NCBI GenBank assembly: GCA_003640385.1
Contig: RCAB01000934.1
Coordinates: 1-11,990, forward strand
Reading direction: 5' to 3'
DNA from: Setaria digitata
Taxonomy: Eukaryota; Nematoda; Chromadorea; Rhabditida; Setariidae
Length of the DNA: 11,990 bases
This document shows, piece by piece, positions 1 through 8,016 of this stretch (the first letter of the stretch is position 1; the number at the start of each line of letters is the position of its first letter). Position numbers and translations under genes: made by a program. The notes below the pieces were generated by a model. It saw nothing but the letters and a program-made list of their open reading frames with translations. It was not told where the DNA came from and searched no databases.

Positions 1-1003
1 AAGAGAGACATTTTCAAAATGATAATATTCCTAGCAGCGCATCACTGAATTTTACGCTATTTTCAGTATTTATGTAATGGTTGAGAAGACAAGATTTTAA
101 ATCTTTTCCACATAATTATAAGTTATGCTTCAGGAATCGCTCTAATTCGCAGTTCTTCTGGCTTCCATTTTCCGGTTCTGTTTAGAATCACTGTGTGCGT
201 ATGTGTTGAGTTGGAGGAATCCGTGGATTTCGAATGTTGAAATGTGAAATAACGCTTGAGAACATGAATTTTCTTTTTATTGTTGATGGGTAAGCGTGTA
301 ATAATCATCGTTTAACTTCGTAATGTTTACTTATTTCATAAAAGACTGATCAAAGCTTTAGTACACCGAAATGCACTAATTAACTATTTGTTTTGTTAGT
401 TTTTTTTAAAATGCATTTTTTTTTTTACTTGCAGTGAATGATTACATGAATGATTCCTTCCTTCCCAACAGAGTAGCACAAATGAAATGAGCGAAAATTT
501 GTGGAAGGCAGAAATTTGAACAAGTTTTTAGGTTGATGTAAACAAATTTTACGTCGCATTATTGCGTGACATTCTCAGTGGAATGTCTGATAACTATAAA
601 TTGCATCACATTACAGTTATAATTATTCTGGAGTTATTTTTGCAACAAACTACGCTATCAGCGTTGAAATCATTCATTGTTCGTTAGTGCCATATTAAGG
701 ATAGTACGAAACAAAGAAATGTATGAATTTTTTTAATTAATTGAGAAAGTTAAATAATAACCTCTAGTGATATCAAATGAGAGATTGCAAACGATGTTAG
801 CCATTTATTGGGGTTAAAATTTTCCATTTATTCCCCATATTGGTATAACTTGATCATTTTTGGAAAATTGATAAAATTTGATGATATTGCTAATTTGCGT
901 AATTTTCAATTGTTACATTCATGTCTATACATAGAACAAGGTGGTTGGCACACTTTAAATTATAAGGAAGACCAGGAAGCTTCAAAAGATACTATTGGAA
1001 AAA
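1..1003. other. AT-rich flank upstream of gene A, no gene recognised
   Basis: I see no convincing exon here. A strong T-rich acceptor (T run followed by ACTTGCAG, ending about 435) could be a 5' UTR or spliced-leader acceptor for gene A, but nothing coding follows it. From 781 a frame stays open to the TGA at 1069-1071, without an ATG at its start. It overlaps the signal-peptide exon of gene A in another frame, so I treat it as chance or as UTR. Confidence 0.4.
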
Positions 1004-1430
1004 ATGTCGCACTTGGCTACTTGGCTAATTTCTCTCAATCTATTACTGGCATTCAGTCGCACGTTATCTGATGATAACATATTAAGGTGATAATTTAAAA
1101 ATCACTGTGAAAAATTTGTGCTTATTTATTTTGAGATTAGAATATTTAGGGAAGCTTCATTGAACTGAAATCCTTCTTTTTCTTTTTTCGTTGTTTTTTT
1201 TTTTTTTTAGAAAACGAAGCAAGCGACAATTTTACGGCGGTCATAGCTTTGGCATGATATCCGTACCATTCTTTACTTATGGCTGGGGCAACAATTATGA
1301 CAGATGGTATGGTCCTGGATATCACGGCTATGGCTGGGGCGGGCCATTTGGACCGGGTTTTGGTTACAGACGGAGAGTTTGGAGAAGGCGATGGTTTTTT
1401 GATGATTTCAATGGCCCATGGCATAATTAG
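1004..1430 (+). CDS. Gene A: secreted Gly/aromatic-rich peptide precursor, two exons
   Basis: Predicted 100-residue prepropeptide; exon 1 is 1004-1086 and exon 2 is 1211-1430, split by a 124-base intron (donor AG|GTGATA, acceptor a long T run then TTTAG). Exon 1 encodes a signal peptide with a Trp/Leu/Ile/Ala core at residues 6-17, then the acidic spacer SDDN. The split codon gives Arg28, followed by KRSKR (29-33), a furin/kexin-type site that also contains R-x-K-R. Cleavage would release a 67-residue peptide starting QFYGG. That peptide has YGWG twice (51-54 and 68-71), many Gly, Tyr, Trp and Phe, two RRR clusters (81-83 and 86-88) and a GPWHN tail. The signal peptide, the dibasic site and the matching intron phase in genes B and C support the model. 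The role is inferred from style only: a secreted neuropeptide-like or antimicrobial-like peptide of nematodes. The start is the only ATG giving a signal peptide with a compatible donor. No AATAAA was seen close behind the stop. Confidence 0.75.
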
Positions 1431-1718
1431 CAATTATATATATATGTGTTAATTACATATTTGCATATAATTAATTTACCTAAATTTTACATTTTTCTAA
1501 TCTTACACCTGAACGAGTAATTTCTTTGCATGAATGGTAATATAATTTCAGTTTGATTAAATATGTCGGTGAATGAGCAATTGTCAGAATAATTCCGAAA
1601 AAAAGATTCTCTTTTTATCACTATGTTATAATATTTTAGTGACATTAAATATATTCTGATAATTGTTATGATAGATACCCATTAACGAAACTTGATTTAT
1701 TTTTATTATCAGCGACAA

Positions 1719-1778
1719 ATGTCGCATTTAAAGTTGCTTGCTTACATGATTGCTTATGTGAAATGGAAAATTTACTAA
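1719..1778 (+). other. Possible orphan or decayed signal-peptide exon
   Basis: A good acceptor (TTATTATCAG) lies 6 bases before an ATG opening a 19-codon frame, MSHLKLLAYMIAY followed by a polar end and TAA. The first 8 bases of the frame (ATGTCGCA) match the start of gene A exon 1. The only usable donor (T|GTGAAA at about 1758) is in phase 0, unlike the phase-2 exons of genes A to C, and no partner exon is evident. It may be a relic of a duplicated signal exon or chance. Confidence 0.2.
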
Positions 1779-2058
1779 ACAGAAAAGCTATTTATCACAT
1801 ATATAAATAATATAAATAATACCATCAACATTCTTTCAAATATTTACAAAGCAATTGTCATCACTTTTTCCTATCTTTGTTTGCTGATTTATAAGGTAAA
1901 ATACTTCACACAGGTAAGAATTCATTTATTTAATCAAATTTTTCAATTCCTCCACATCCATTTCCTAAACAGCTATCCCGAAATCAATTTTGTGCTGAGA
2001 GAAAAAAAATTTATCACCTTAATATGATCAACTGATTCGTTGCCACAGGAATTTATTG

Positions 2059-2077
2059 ATATATATATATATATATA
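2059..2077. repeat. (AT)n microsatellite
   Basis: An uninterrupted AT dinucleotide run of about nine units, just upstream of the strong TTTCTGTTTCAG acceptor that ends at 2097. Confidence 0.9.
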
Positions 2078-2260
2078 AAAACTTATTTCTGTTTCAGTCA
2101 TCTCGCTATTTTATGCTGCAATTATAGTCTAAATTTAAAATGGAGATAAATTCTCAACAACAATTCCATGCTCTTAATAATATTTCAATGCAATTCTTAA
2201 GATTGAAAAAGAAACATCAGTGGAACATTTTTTATTGCAACGCTTATCATCATAATCCGA

Positions 2261-2857
2261 ATGGCCAATAAATGGACAATAATTATTGATCTATTAATTG
2301 CAATTAATTTATTGATTTGCTTAGAAGCGAATGTGACGAAAAATCCTGAGAAGAGCGAAATTAAGCGGTGAATAGCTGGGCTACTTCTCATTTCTGTCAA
2401 GTGTTAAAACTTATTAAAGAGAAAATTAAAAAAGATAACTATCATCTGAGAATTTTCTGCATACAGACAGAAGCAAAATATGTTCCATATTTTTAATTAT
2501 TGCATCGATCTCAACACTTCATCAATGTTTACATCTTTCAAAAATTTCTCGCCCAATTAGATAGCAATAGTACTAGTACTTATGTAGGTGTAATTGTATT
2601 TTTTATCATTTTCATCATAATTTTCTCTTATCAGCAAACTTATTAATTTTTACAGATTTCGTTTTAAGCGTCAGTTTTTTGGCCGTGGAATTCGAGAACA
2701 TTTGTTTGGTTTTTCGTTAGGACCATTCAGTTGGTATCAAGGAGGCAGATTTGGAAGAATGAACGGATTTAGACGTTTCCTTGGCCAGCCTTTCTTCCTT
2801 CGAAGACGATTTCATCACAGACGCTTTGGCCGATTTGATAATGGGGGTTGGTGGTGA
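2261..2857 (+). CDS. Gene B: secreted cationic Phe/Gly/Arg-rich peptide precursor, two exons
   Basis: Predicted 102-residue precursor; exon 1 is 2261-2367, the intron 2368-2655 (288 bases, donor CG|GTGAAT, acceptor TTTTTACAG) and exon 2 is 2656-2857. Exon 1 encodes a signal peptide with an Ile/Leu core at residues 6-21 and likely cleavage after LEA (23). A spacer with an NVT sequon (24-26) and KNPEKSEIK follows. The intron splits Arg36 in phase 2, as in genes A and C. FRFKR (37-41) is a furin-like R-x-K-R site; cleavage leaves a 61-residue peptide starting QFFGRG. It is very basic, with RR/RRR clusters at 75-76, 85-87 and 91-92 and few acidic residues, rich in Phe and Gly, and ends GGWW. A second acceptor at 2634 (CTCTTATCAG) is also in frame and would insert KLINFYR before the site. 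A strong acceptor at 2097 may be the spliced-leader or UTR acceptor. Function is inferred only: a secreted peptide, possibly antimicrobial or signalling. Confidence 0.75.
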
Positions 2858-3599
2858 TTGATATCATTGCACAACGAGTGAAATCAAATATCTATTTAAA
2901 ATTGCAGCATTATTTAACTTTTGAAACAAAACTTCAACTCAAAATGCTTTTTTTTTTCTCGCTCTAAATTTGAAATTATTCGGCATTTTTCAATTTATCG
3001 ATATAATTACAGAATGAAATATATTCGTTGAATTAATTATTTTTGACCATTTCAATTGCTGATTGATAAAATCACTTTTACGAGATAATTTTCAAGTGCA
3101 AACAGTTGCCTTGCATATCTTCCTTGTAATTTGTTCATATAGTTATGCAGAAGGCTCTATCTATAGAATATCTTTAATAAAAATGCCAATGTTTTAATTA
3201 GATTCATTATGAATCATGAAACTTGCTTCTGATGTGAAGTCATCAATTATCGCCTATTGAAATTAGTGCTAAGCAACTACTGAAATGTGATAATGATAAC
3301 TAATTAAGGAATATTTTGCACTCAAATTCAATCGAGGAAACAGAATAGCGCAATAGCATAAAATTTTTTTGAAATTCAAAAAAAATTTCCGAGAGATAGG
3401 ATTTGACTGAAGGTTTATACCTAAAGATTGTGTGTATGTGAGTTTTTCCTTCTAAACCAATTGGTTAAAAGACAAGTTAAAGAGGTAATTAGAGCATAGG
3501 ATTATAGATGCTAATTAATATATCCATGCTAATTATCAGAACCTTAAATTGTTTAATTTCATCGTTTAATATAATTTTTATGTTTTTTTTTTGATCCAG
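2858..3599. other. Intergenic stretch after gene B, no gene recognised
   Basis: AT-rich sequence. Short ATG frames at 2944, 3145 and 3219 stop within a few codons and have no suitable donor. I see no signal-peptide exon that could serve the possible exon at 3600. Confidence 0.4.
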
Positions 3600-3663
3600 A
3601 ATAAGGAGGATGGCAAACACGCCATGGAATGAAAAAAAAATGATAATACTAATTAATCATTGA
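3600..3663 (+). pseudogene. Possible decayed exon 2 of the secreted-peptide family
   Basis: A T run ending in GATCCAG forms an acceptor. Read in phase 2, as in exon 2 of genes A to C, the frame begins IRR, continues MANTPWNEKK, and stops at TGA after 20 residues. The dibasic RR near the start and the TPWNE motif recall EPWNES in gene C and GPWHN at the end of gene A; CATGGAATGAA is close to CGTGGAATGAA in gene C. It is much shorter than the other second exons (64 bases against about 200-220) and no exon 1 was found upstream. It may be a decayed copy, but chance similarity cannot be excluded. Confidence 0.2.
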
Positions 3664-4618
3664 AAAATTAAACGATTCCATGGAAAAGATTACTGTAAAA
3701 TGTATTGGTCGTTTAATGAAGTTTATTTGTAAAAATTTATTTACTCACTAACATCGATCATATCATTGCTGCTATGAACTTGTGATAATTTGAGGAAAAC
3801 AATTAATTTTTGTGCGATCATCAAGTTTTCTGCTCAAAATTTGATTAGTTAACGATGCAAGTTATTGTCAATTTTGCTCCTGCAACAAAATGCGTCTCTT
3901 AATTGCAACGTGTATTTAAAATAACAAAAAAAAAAAAAAAAGCCATTATGACCAGTGAGTGATATTATCGGTAACATAATTTATTAATTTTATAGTATTT
4001 ATATTTTTCCACCTCACCATATATACAAATGCAATCTAGGAAACATGGATTAGCGCAAATGAATGTTACTTCCGAAGGGTGTTTAATTGAGTTATTAAAC
4101 TGTTCATATATTTTAAATTTTCGAAATTTAAACCTTTCATGATTAAAAAAAAAAAATAAGAAAACAAAAGAGGAAAAAAAAGAATTTTATTAGCAGAAAT
4201 TCACTTAAGCAGACAAACTAAAAAGCTGTAGCATAGTTAAACCTTCAGCGAGGAGTTGAGAAATCATCTGATGTGACAAAATGATGAGAAAAGGTAACAG
4301 CAGGAAGCAAATGAAACAATACCAGAGATGATAGGGAAAACCTGTTAAAACATTCTCAGAAGCAGAATCATTCATAGAAAAGAAATTAGTTTAATTTATT
4401 ACAGATAAGTTGTCTAAAAGAATCGGCGATAATTTGTTTAGCCTGACACTCTTATTGCTAATCCGCTAATTTTAATAATTTCTAAACTATAAAATTAATT
4501 ATAGAATTTTTTTTTTTCATAACGTTCGATATTTCCTGGCTTTTAAGTAACACTATTAAATTATTTGCTGCTTATTGCAGTTTTTTTTTTCGATCAAATT
4601 TTCTGAAATAGCAATCGT
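3664..4618. other. AT-rich intergenic stretch, no gene recognised
   Basis: Contains several poly-A and poly-T runs (for example around 3927-3943 and 4145-4155) and many stops in all frames. I see no exon with both a plausible reading frame and splice signals. Confidence 0.4.
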
Positions 4619-4765
4619 TCACTCAGATTTTCGAGGGTAACCGAAATCGTTAGTCTTGACAAGTTCAGCTTTAATTAGCATACATATTTTATCATTGCCG
4701 AATATAGCAGAAGAAATTTTCATTATAAAAGTGGCAGGCAACAATTCAAATAATAATAATTTCAT
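4619..4765 (-). CDS. Candidate small secreted or membrane ORF, minus strand
   Basis: A 48-codon frame starts at the ATG at 4765 and ends in TGA at 4619-4621. The N-terminus, MKLLLFELLPATFIMK, is hydrophobic and signal-like; the C-terminus is polar and ends GYPRKSE. An acceptor CTATCCAG lies 8 bases upstream of the ATG, consistent with a spliced-leader site. The same frame stays open upstream to an ATG at 4822, giving 67 residues. ORFs of this length occur by chance in DNA this AT-rich. I recognise no family, and the only support is the signal-like start and the acceptor. Confidence 0.25.
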   Translation of the reverse strand: MKLLLFELLPATFIMKISSAIFGNDKICMLIKAELVKTNDFGYPRKSE

Positions 4766-4879
4766 TGTAAGAGCTGGATAGATAGCAAATAACAATACAG
4801 GTGAATTATCATTTTGAAGCAAATAAAAAATGAGTAAATATTTTTATCAATTTTTTTTTTCTTTTTTAGTATCGCAACA

Positions 4880-5191
4880 ATGAGAAGTGTAAAGGCTTAT
4901 CTAAGGCTTAAAGTAGTTTTTATTTTAGTTTCTGCCTCTATTTACTTCAGTTCTAATTTCCGCCTTTTTAGCTTTTCATCTACTAGTAATAAATCTGTCA
5001 ATTTTCTTGTGAATAAATCAACACTACGAGAATTTTTTAATTCTCCACAATTGCTCATCATTCAAAATACGAATCTTCAAAAGGTAAATTTACAAATCTT
5101 TGAAAAGCTTCATGCGAATTCCTCACCTCTCATCTATTTCAATAAACAAACTAAAATTAATGTTGCAAGCATAAAAATTTTGCAGTTTTGA
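4880..5191 (+). CDS. Candidate membrane-anchored or secreted protein, 5' exon
   Basis: An ATG lies 10 bases after a very strong acceptor (T run, CTTTTTTAG at 4861-4869), as expected for trans-splicing. The frame starts with basic residues (MRSVKAYLRLK), then a hydrophobic stretch at about 11-35 fit for a signal anchor or signal peptide, then a Ser/Asn-rich segment. It stays open for 103 codons to a TGA at 5189-5191. A good donor AAAAG|GTAAAT at 5083/5084 falls in phase 0 after residue 68. A phase-0 exon at 5458-5553 (acceptor ATTTTCAG) could follow it, giving a basic 31-residue tail with KKR and a protein of about 99 residues. I cannot choose between the single-exon and spliced models. The layout (short basic start, membrane span, Ser-rich stem) is like type II membrane proteins such as Golgi enzymes, but no catalytic domain is visible. 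Confidence 0.4.
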   Translation: MRSVKAYLRLKVVFILVSASIYFSSNFRLFSFSSTSNKSVNFLVNKSTLREFFNSPQLLIIQNTNLQKVNLQIFEKLHANSSPLIYFNKQTKINVASIKILQF

Positions 5192-6051
5192 ATAGTTTTA
5201 AAACTCCTATTATTGCTTTTTTTTCGATGTTGGAACTTGGTGAGAAAAATTTGAGGCTAGACAAAAATGCAAGAGCCATTGTTAACATTCTTTATTAAAA
5301 ATTCAAAATTTTATGATCAGCAAAAAAAAAAAAGAGCAAAAGCTTTGGAATATTTCTTCTTTTCTTCTCAATGATAGAAGTTCGGTTAAAGAATGAAATG
5401 TATCATCTGGCTGCTGAATGATACTTTTTTTTTCGATGAAACAAAAATCATTTTCAGCTTTCAAGTAATTTCCACCAAAAACAGAAGCAAATCACATTAA
5501 GTAAAAAACGATATATTTTACGCAATAATACGATGAATTTGTTTCCTTTTTGAATTGTCTTTTTTAAATTATTACCTATTTTTAACTGGAATATTTCCGA
5601 TTAATTTATGCAAATATGAAATTATTATTATTATATAAAAAGGTTACAAGCAAATTATTGATCACGGTATATTTCAATTTAATCCAAACATCCCTTTTCG
5701 CCTCCATTATATTAGTATTGCAATTTTGAACGCAAAATTTGCTTCCCTCTCTATTTATTTATCCATCTTATTATAATCAAGTTCTAATTTGAAAGTTTTT
5801 ATCATTATTTCTTCTAACAGTTTTTTCTTTCTCCTTCTCTTTTTTTTCAGCTTCAAATACTATATTACTAATAGGGTAAAAGTTTCGCCACATTCTTCAA
5901 GTTTTCTTTTTTTCGCAGTTGCTAATACTTTGAGCTTTAATTAACTGTCATTGCTCTTCTTGCTAGCACCTCTCATTTTAATGATTGTCTGACAAGGGAG
6001 TAATCTGTATAGCACTGTTAATTTTTCACGTGTAATTTTTTTTTTTTGATC
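5192..6051. other. AT-rich intergenic or intronic stretch
   Basis: Apart from the possible second exon at 5458-5553 of the 4880 gene, I see only short frames. A T-rich acceptor ending at about 5850 (TTTTTTTCAG) is followed by a frame that stops quickly when read in phase with the 4880 exon. An ATT-rich simple repeat lies near 5620-5635. Confidence 0.35.
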
Positions 6052-6095
6052 ATGCTTAAATTACTTAAATTATTATTTCTGTTAATTTCTATAAT
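6052..6095 (+). other. Signal-peptide exon without clear partner; possible alternative exon 1 of gene C
   Basis: The ATG at 6052 opens MLKLLKLLFLLISI, an almost ideal signal-peptide core. The frame then meets AT|GTAATT, a possible donor that leaves two bases of a codon (phase 2), the same phase as exon 1 of genes A, B and C. Without splicing the frame stops at once (TAA). No phase-2 exon with dibasic sites was found between here and 6912, so the nearest phase-compatible partner is exon 2 of gene C (from 7623), across an intron of 1527 bases. It could be an alternative first exon or a relic. Confidence 0.3.
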
Positions 6096-6391
6096 GTAAT
6101 TAAGGTTGCATTTGCTTAAATTTCTCATCATTCCAAAAATCAATCCGCAATAAATTTATACTACAACTTATTTCATACATTTTGACTTTACTTGATATTT
6201 GATGTCGCTCTTAATTTTCAAACTAATTCACTAAAGTTTTTTTTTTTGAATGCATCATAAGCAATGTAAAAATTCAGAAAATAAACATAATTAATGGAGA
6301 AAAATATGGTCACGTTCGTTATCAGAAAAAATACATTATCAATCTTTTAAACGATAAAACTATACACTTTGATGTTTAAAATTACAGCACT

Positions 6392-6441
6392 AATTACTCA
6401 CTGAGTTTAAAATAATTAACGACTGCTCAATTTTAAGGTAC
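6392..6441 (+). repeat. Degenerate repeat, copy 1
   Basis: Direct copy, most positions matching, of 6679-6729. The shared core is CTCACTGAGTTTAAAATAAT, followed by a CGACTGCTCA-type segment and AAGGTAC. The CGAYTGCTCA element recurs at about 6446 just downstream, so a unit of roughly 27-30 bases may be tandemly arranged here. No coding content is evident. Confidence 0.7.
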
Positions 6442-6678
6442 CGTGTCGATTGCTCAATGACTATAAAGTATTGTATCGATCTTTCGATGCATTTTGTTAC
6501 TGTAATAATCTCATCACACGAGTACTGTATTGATATCCTTTTTTTTGCTTTTTTTTTTTTTTTCTTTTGCCTTCTTTTCAATAAATAATTGCAAGTCCAA
6601 AATTATATCAAATAATATATTTGACTTACAATATAATTTAGTTTACATTAAACATACAGCAATATTTATTTCGATATT

Positions 6679-6729
6679 AATTGCTCACTGAGTTTAAAAT
6701 AATCAACGGTTGCTCAGTTTCAAAGGTAC
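6679..6729 (+). repeat. Degenerate repeat, copy 2
   Basis: Second copy of the repeat at 6392-6441, carrying the same CTCACTGAGTTTAAAATAAT core, with small substitutions afterwards. A further CGACTGCT element follows at about 6734, as in copy 1. Confidence 0.7.
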
Positions 6730-6911
6730 TTTATCGACTGCTTTAAACTTTCCTCTTTAAGACTTGCTTTTTTTCATACTTGTGCTATCTTTCCTTAGTG
6801 TTTTTTTAGTATTGTTGAAGTGAAAAACTGATAATATTAGAGAAATTGAAATTTTTTAAATTTTAACTTCAGAATTGAAACGACTGTTTTTCGTGTTCTC
6901 TACTCAGACTG

Positions 6912-7821
6912 ATGATAAAAAAGCTGATCCTGCCCAGTCTTATTCTAATTATTGTATACGCAAAAGATGGCAGTGAAAAAAAGTTAGATTTTTTTTTTCG
7001 AAAAAACAAATAAATAAATAAAATGAATAAAAATGTGCTACTTGATAAATGAAAGAAATTTATAATATTCGCTGATCATACTGGAGCGAATCGCACTTCA
7101 AGTAATAAGATTGCTCCAAAAGAAGTGGGGAAATTTTTTTTCCTCAATATACTTAAAGCATTCTACAATCCAAGTGAAAATGAACATGCCAGAATCACCG
7201 AAGCAAACATCTCTGTGTTACTTTAGCAATGACCTTCTGACCTTTGAATAAGATCGTGCCAAACTGCACTAAATTGACTTCCTCATTCTTCTGATTGAAA
7301 TCTCCGCGGATATCTAGAGAGTCATCAAGTCTAGAATTTTTTGTTTTTGTCTTGAAAATGAGCAAGTATATGAATGACAAATTAGTAGCATCTTGTTCAA
7401 GAATTAATCCTGACAGCAATTCATACTTAATCATTTATCGCTCTAATTACATCCTTATATACAATGACTGATCGAGCTGGAAATAATAAAACTGGGAAGA
7501 AGAAAAAAAACACGCTTCTTTCATTTTTTTCTTTTTATAAGTTTTTATTAGTGATAGAAATTAAACGAAAAATCCAAACATTTTTAGCATGGAAAAAGAC
7601 CAAATAGGCGATTTGCTTTCAGTGTCGAAAAGCGCCTAATTAAACGATGGTGGGATGATGACAAAATGAATATAAAACGATGGTGGAGTGGAAATTTCAA
7701 GCCATGGGATGGTGACTTTGAACCGTGGAATGAAAGTACTGGTGGTGAAGATTTTATTGTATTTCCCGGTGGACGATTTGGTGCTTGGGGTGATCGTATA
7801 TTTATCGAGAGAAGAGAATAA
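6912..7821 (+). CDS. Gene C: secreted precursor of Trp-Trp peptides, two exons
   Basis: Predicted 89-residue precursor; exon 1 is 6912-6982, the intron 6983-7622 and exon 2 is 7623-7821. The ATG follows a good acceptor (TTCTCTACTCAG) by 4 bases, suggesting spliced-leader addition. Exon 1 encodes a classic signal peptide, MIKKLILPSLILIIVYA, then KDGSEK. The donor AA|GTTAGA is weak but gives phase 2, as in genes A and B; the acceptor is TTTGCTTTCAG. Exon 2 starts with closely spaced dibasic sites, VEKR (25-28), LIKR (29-32) and NIKR (40-43). These would release WWDDDKMNI and a 46-residue WWSGNF peptide with PWDGDFEPWN, an NES sequon (60-62) and a PGGRFGAWG segment. Unlike A and B the peptide is acidic. 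An upstream acceptor at 7587 (CATTTTTAG) would extend exon 2 in frame by HGKRPNRRFAFS but needs a phase-0 donor. The stop codon overlaps AATAAA (7817-7822), a likely poly(A) signal. The role is inferred: a neuropeptide-like or defence peptide precursor. Confidence 0.7.
7195..7434 (-). CDS. Candidate minus-strand ORF inside the intron of gene C
   Basis: A 79-codon frame, ATG at 7434 and TGA at 7195-7197, lies wholly inside the intron of gene C on the opposite strand. It is richer in G and C than its surroundings and the C-terminal half reads like protein (DIRGDFNQKNEEVN, then VQFGTILFKGQKVIAK). An acceptor TTATTTCCAG sits 42 bases before the ATG, but stops lie in frame between them, so a spliced-leader start would be needed. 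An internal acceptor TTCTAG at 7331-7332 gives a phase-2 exon beginning LDDSLDIRGD, compatible with the minus-strand signal exon at 8827-8781. I recognise no family. An ORF of this length may also arise by chance. Confidence 0.3.
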   Translation of the reverse strand: MIKYELLSGLILEQDATNLSFIYLLIFKTKTKNSRLDDSLDIRGDFNQKNEEVNLVQFGTILFKGQKVIAKVTQRCLLR

Positions 7822-7931
7822 ATTTTTCCATTTACTCTATGAATGATTTCCTCTGAAATTGAAGCATATAATGAAATGCTAAATTCCTAAATTTAATATT
7901 TCATTTCGTTTTCTGTTTTCTTTTTTTTTTT

Positions 7932-8015
7932 CTCTTTTTTTCCAAATACGAAGCGATTTAAGTTGTGATTTTTGGGGAGCAATTAGAGAAATAACCTTTC
8001 TTTTATACACTGCCC
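7932..8015 (+). repeat. Direct duplicate of 84 bases flanking an N, copy 1
   Basis: Identical to 8017-8100 except at one position (A at 7961, T at 8046). The copies are separated only by the N at 8016. This is what an unmerged overlap between two contigs joined by a one-base gap looks like. Confidence 0.9.
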
Positions 8016-8016
8016 N

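Noticed and set aside
781..1071. Plus-strand open frame of about 96 codons overlapping the start of gene A
   Set aside because: It has no ATG near its start and overlaps the signal-peptide exon of gene A in another frame. A frame of this length can occur by chance in a 12 kb AT-rich window.
1146..1433. Minus-strand ORF opposite gene A exon 2
   Set aside because: It is the shadow of the Gly/Pro/Trp-rich exon; its Pro/Ser-rich and Lys-rich ends come from that exon and the T tract.
1860..1920. Hydrophobic frame ending at good donors (AAG|GTAAAA and CAG|GTAAGA)
   Set aside because: The donors are good, but the hydrophobic frame has no ATG back to its preceding stop, so it cannot be a signal exon as it stands.
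2140..2271. Plus-strand 43-codon ORF just before gene B
   Set aside because: It is polar, overlaps the gene B start codon region, and has no sign of coding beyond an open frame. It could at most be an upstream ORF.
2197..2400. Minus-strand ORF with a signal-like segment opposite gene B exon 1
   Set aside because: It lies opposite the signal-peptide exon of gene B, whose splice phase and partner exon are well supported. The minus-strand frame has no good donor and only a weak acceptor.
5940..5990. Hydrophobic run SLLFLLAPLILMIV on the plus strand
   Set aside because: A stop precedes it in frame and there is no ATG before the hydrophobic part.
6390..6581. Minus-strand ORF of 63 codons with a Lys-rich start
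   Set aside because: It is built from a T homopolymer (Lys run) and the degenerate repeat at 6392; not credible as a protein.
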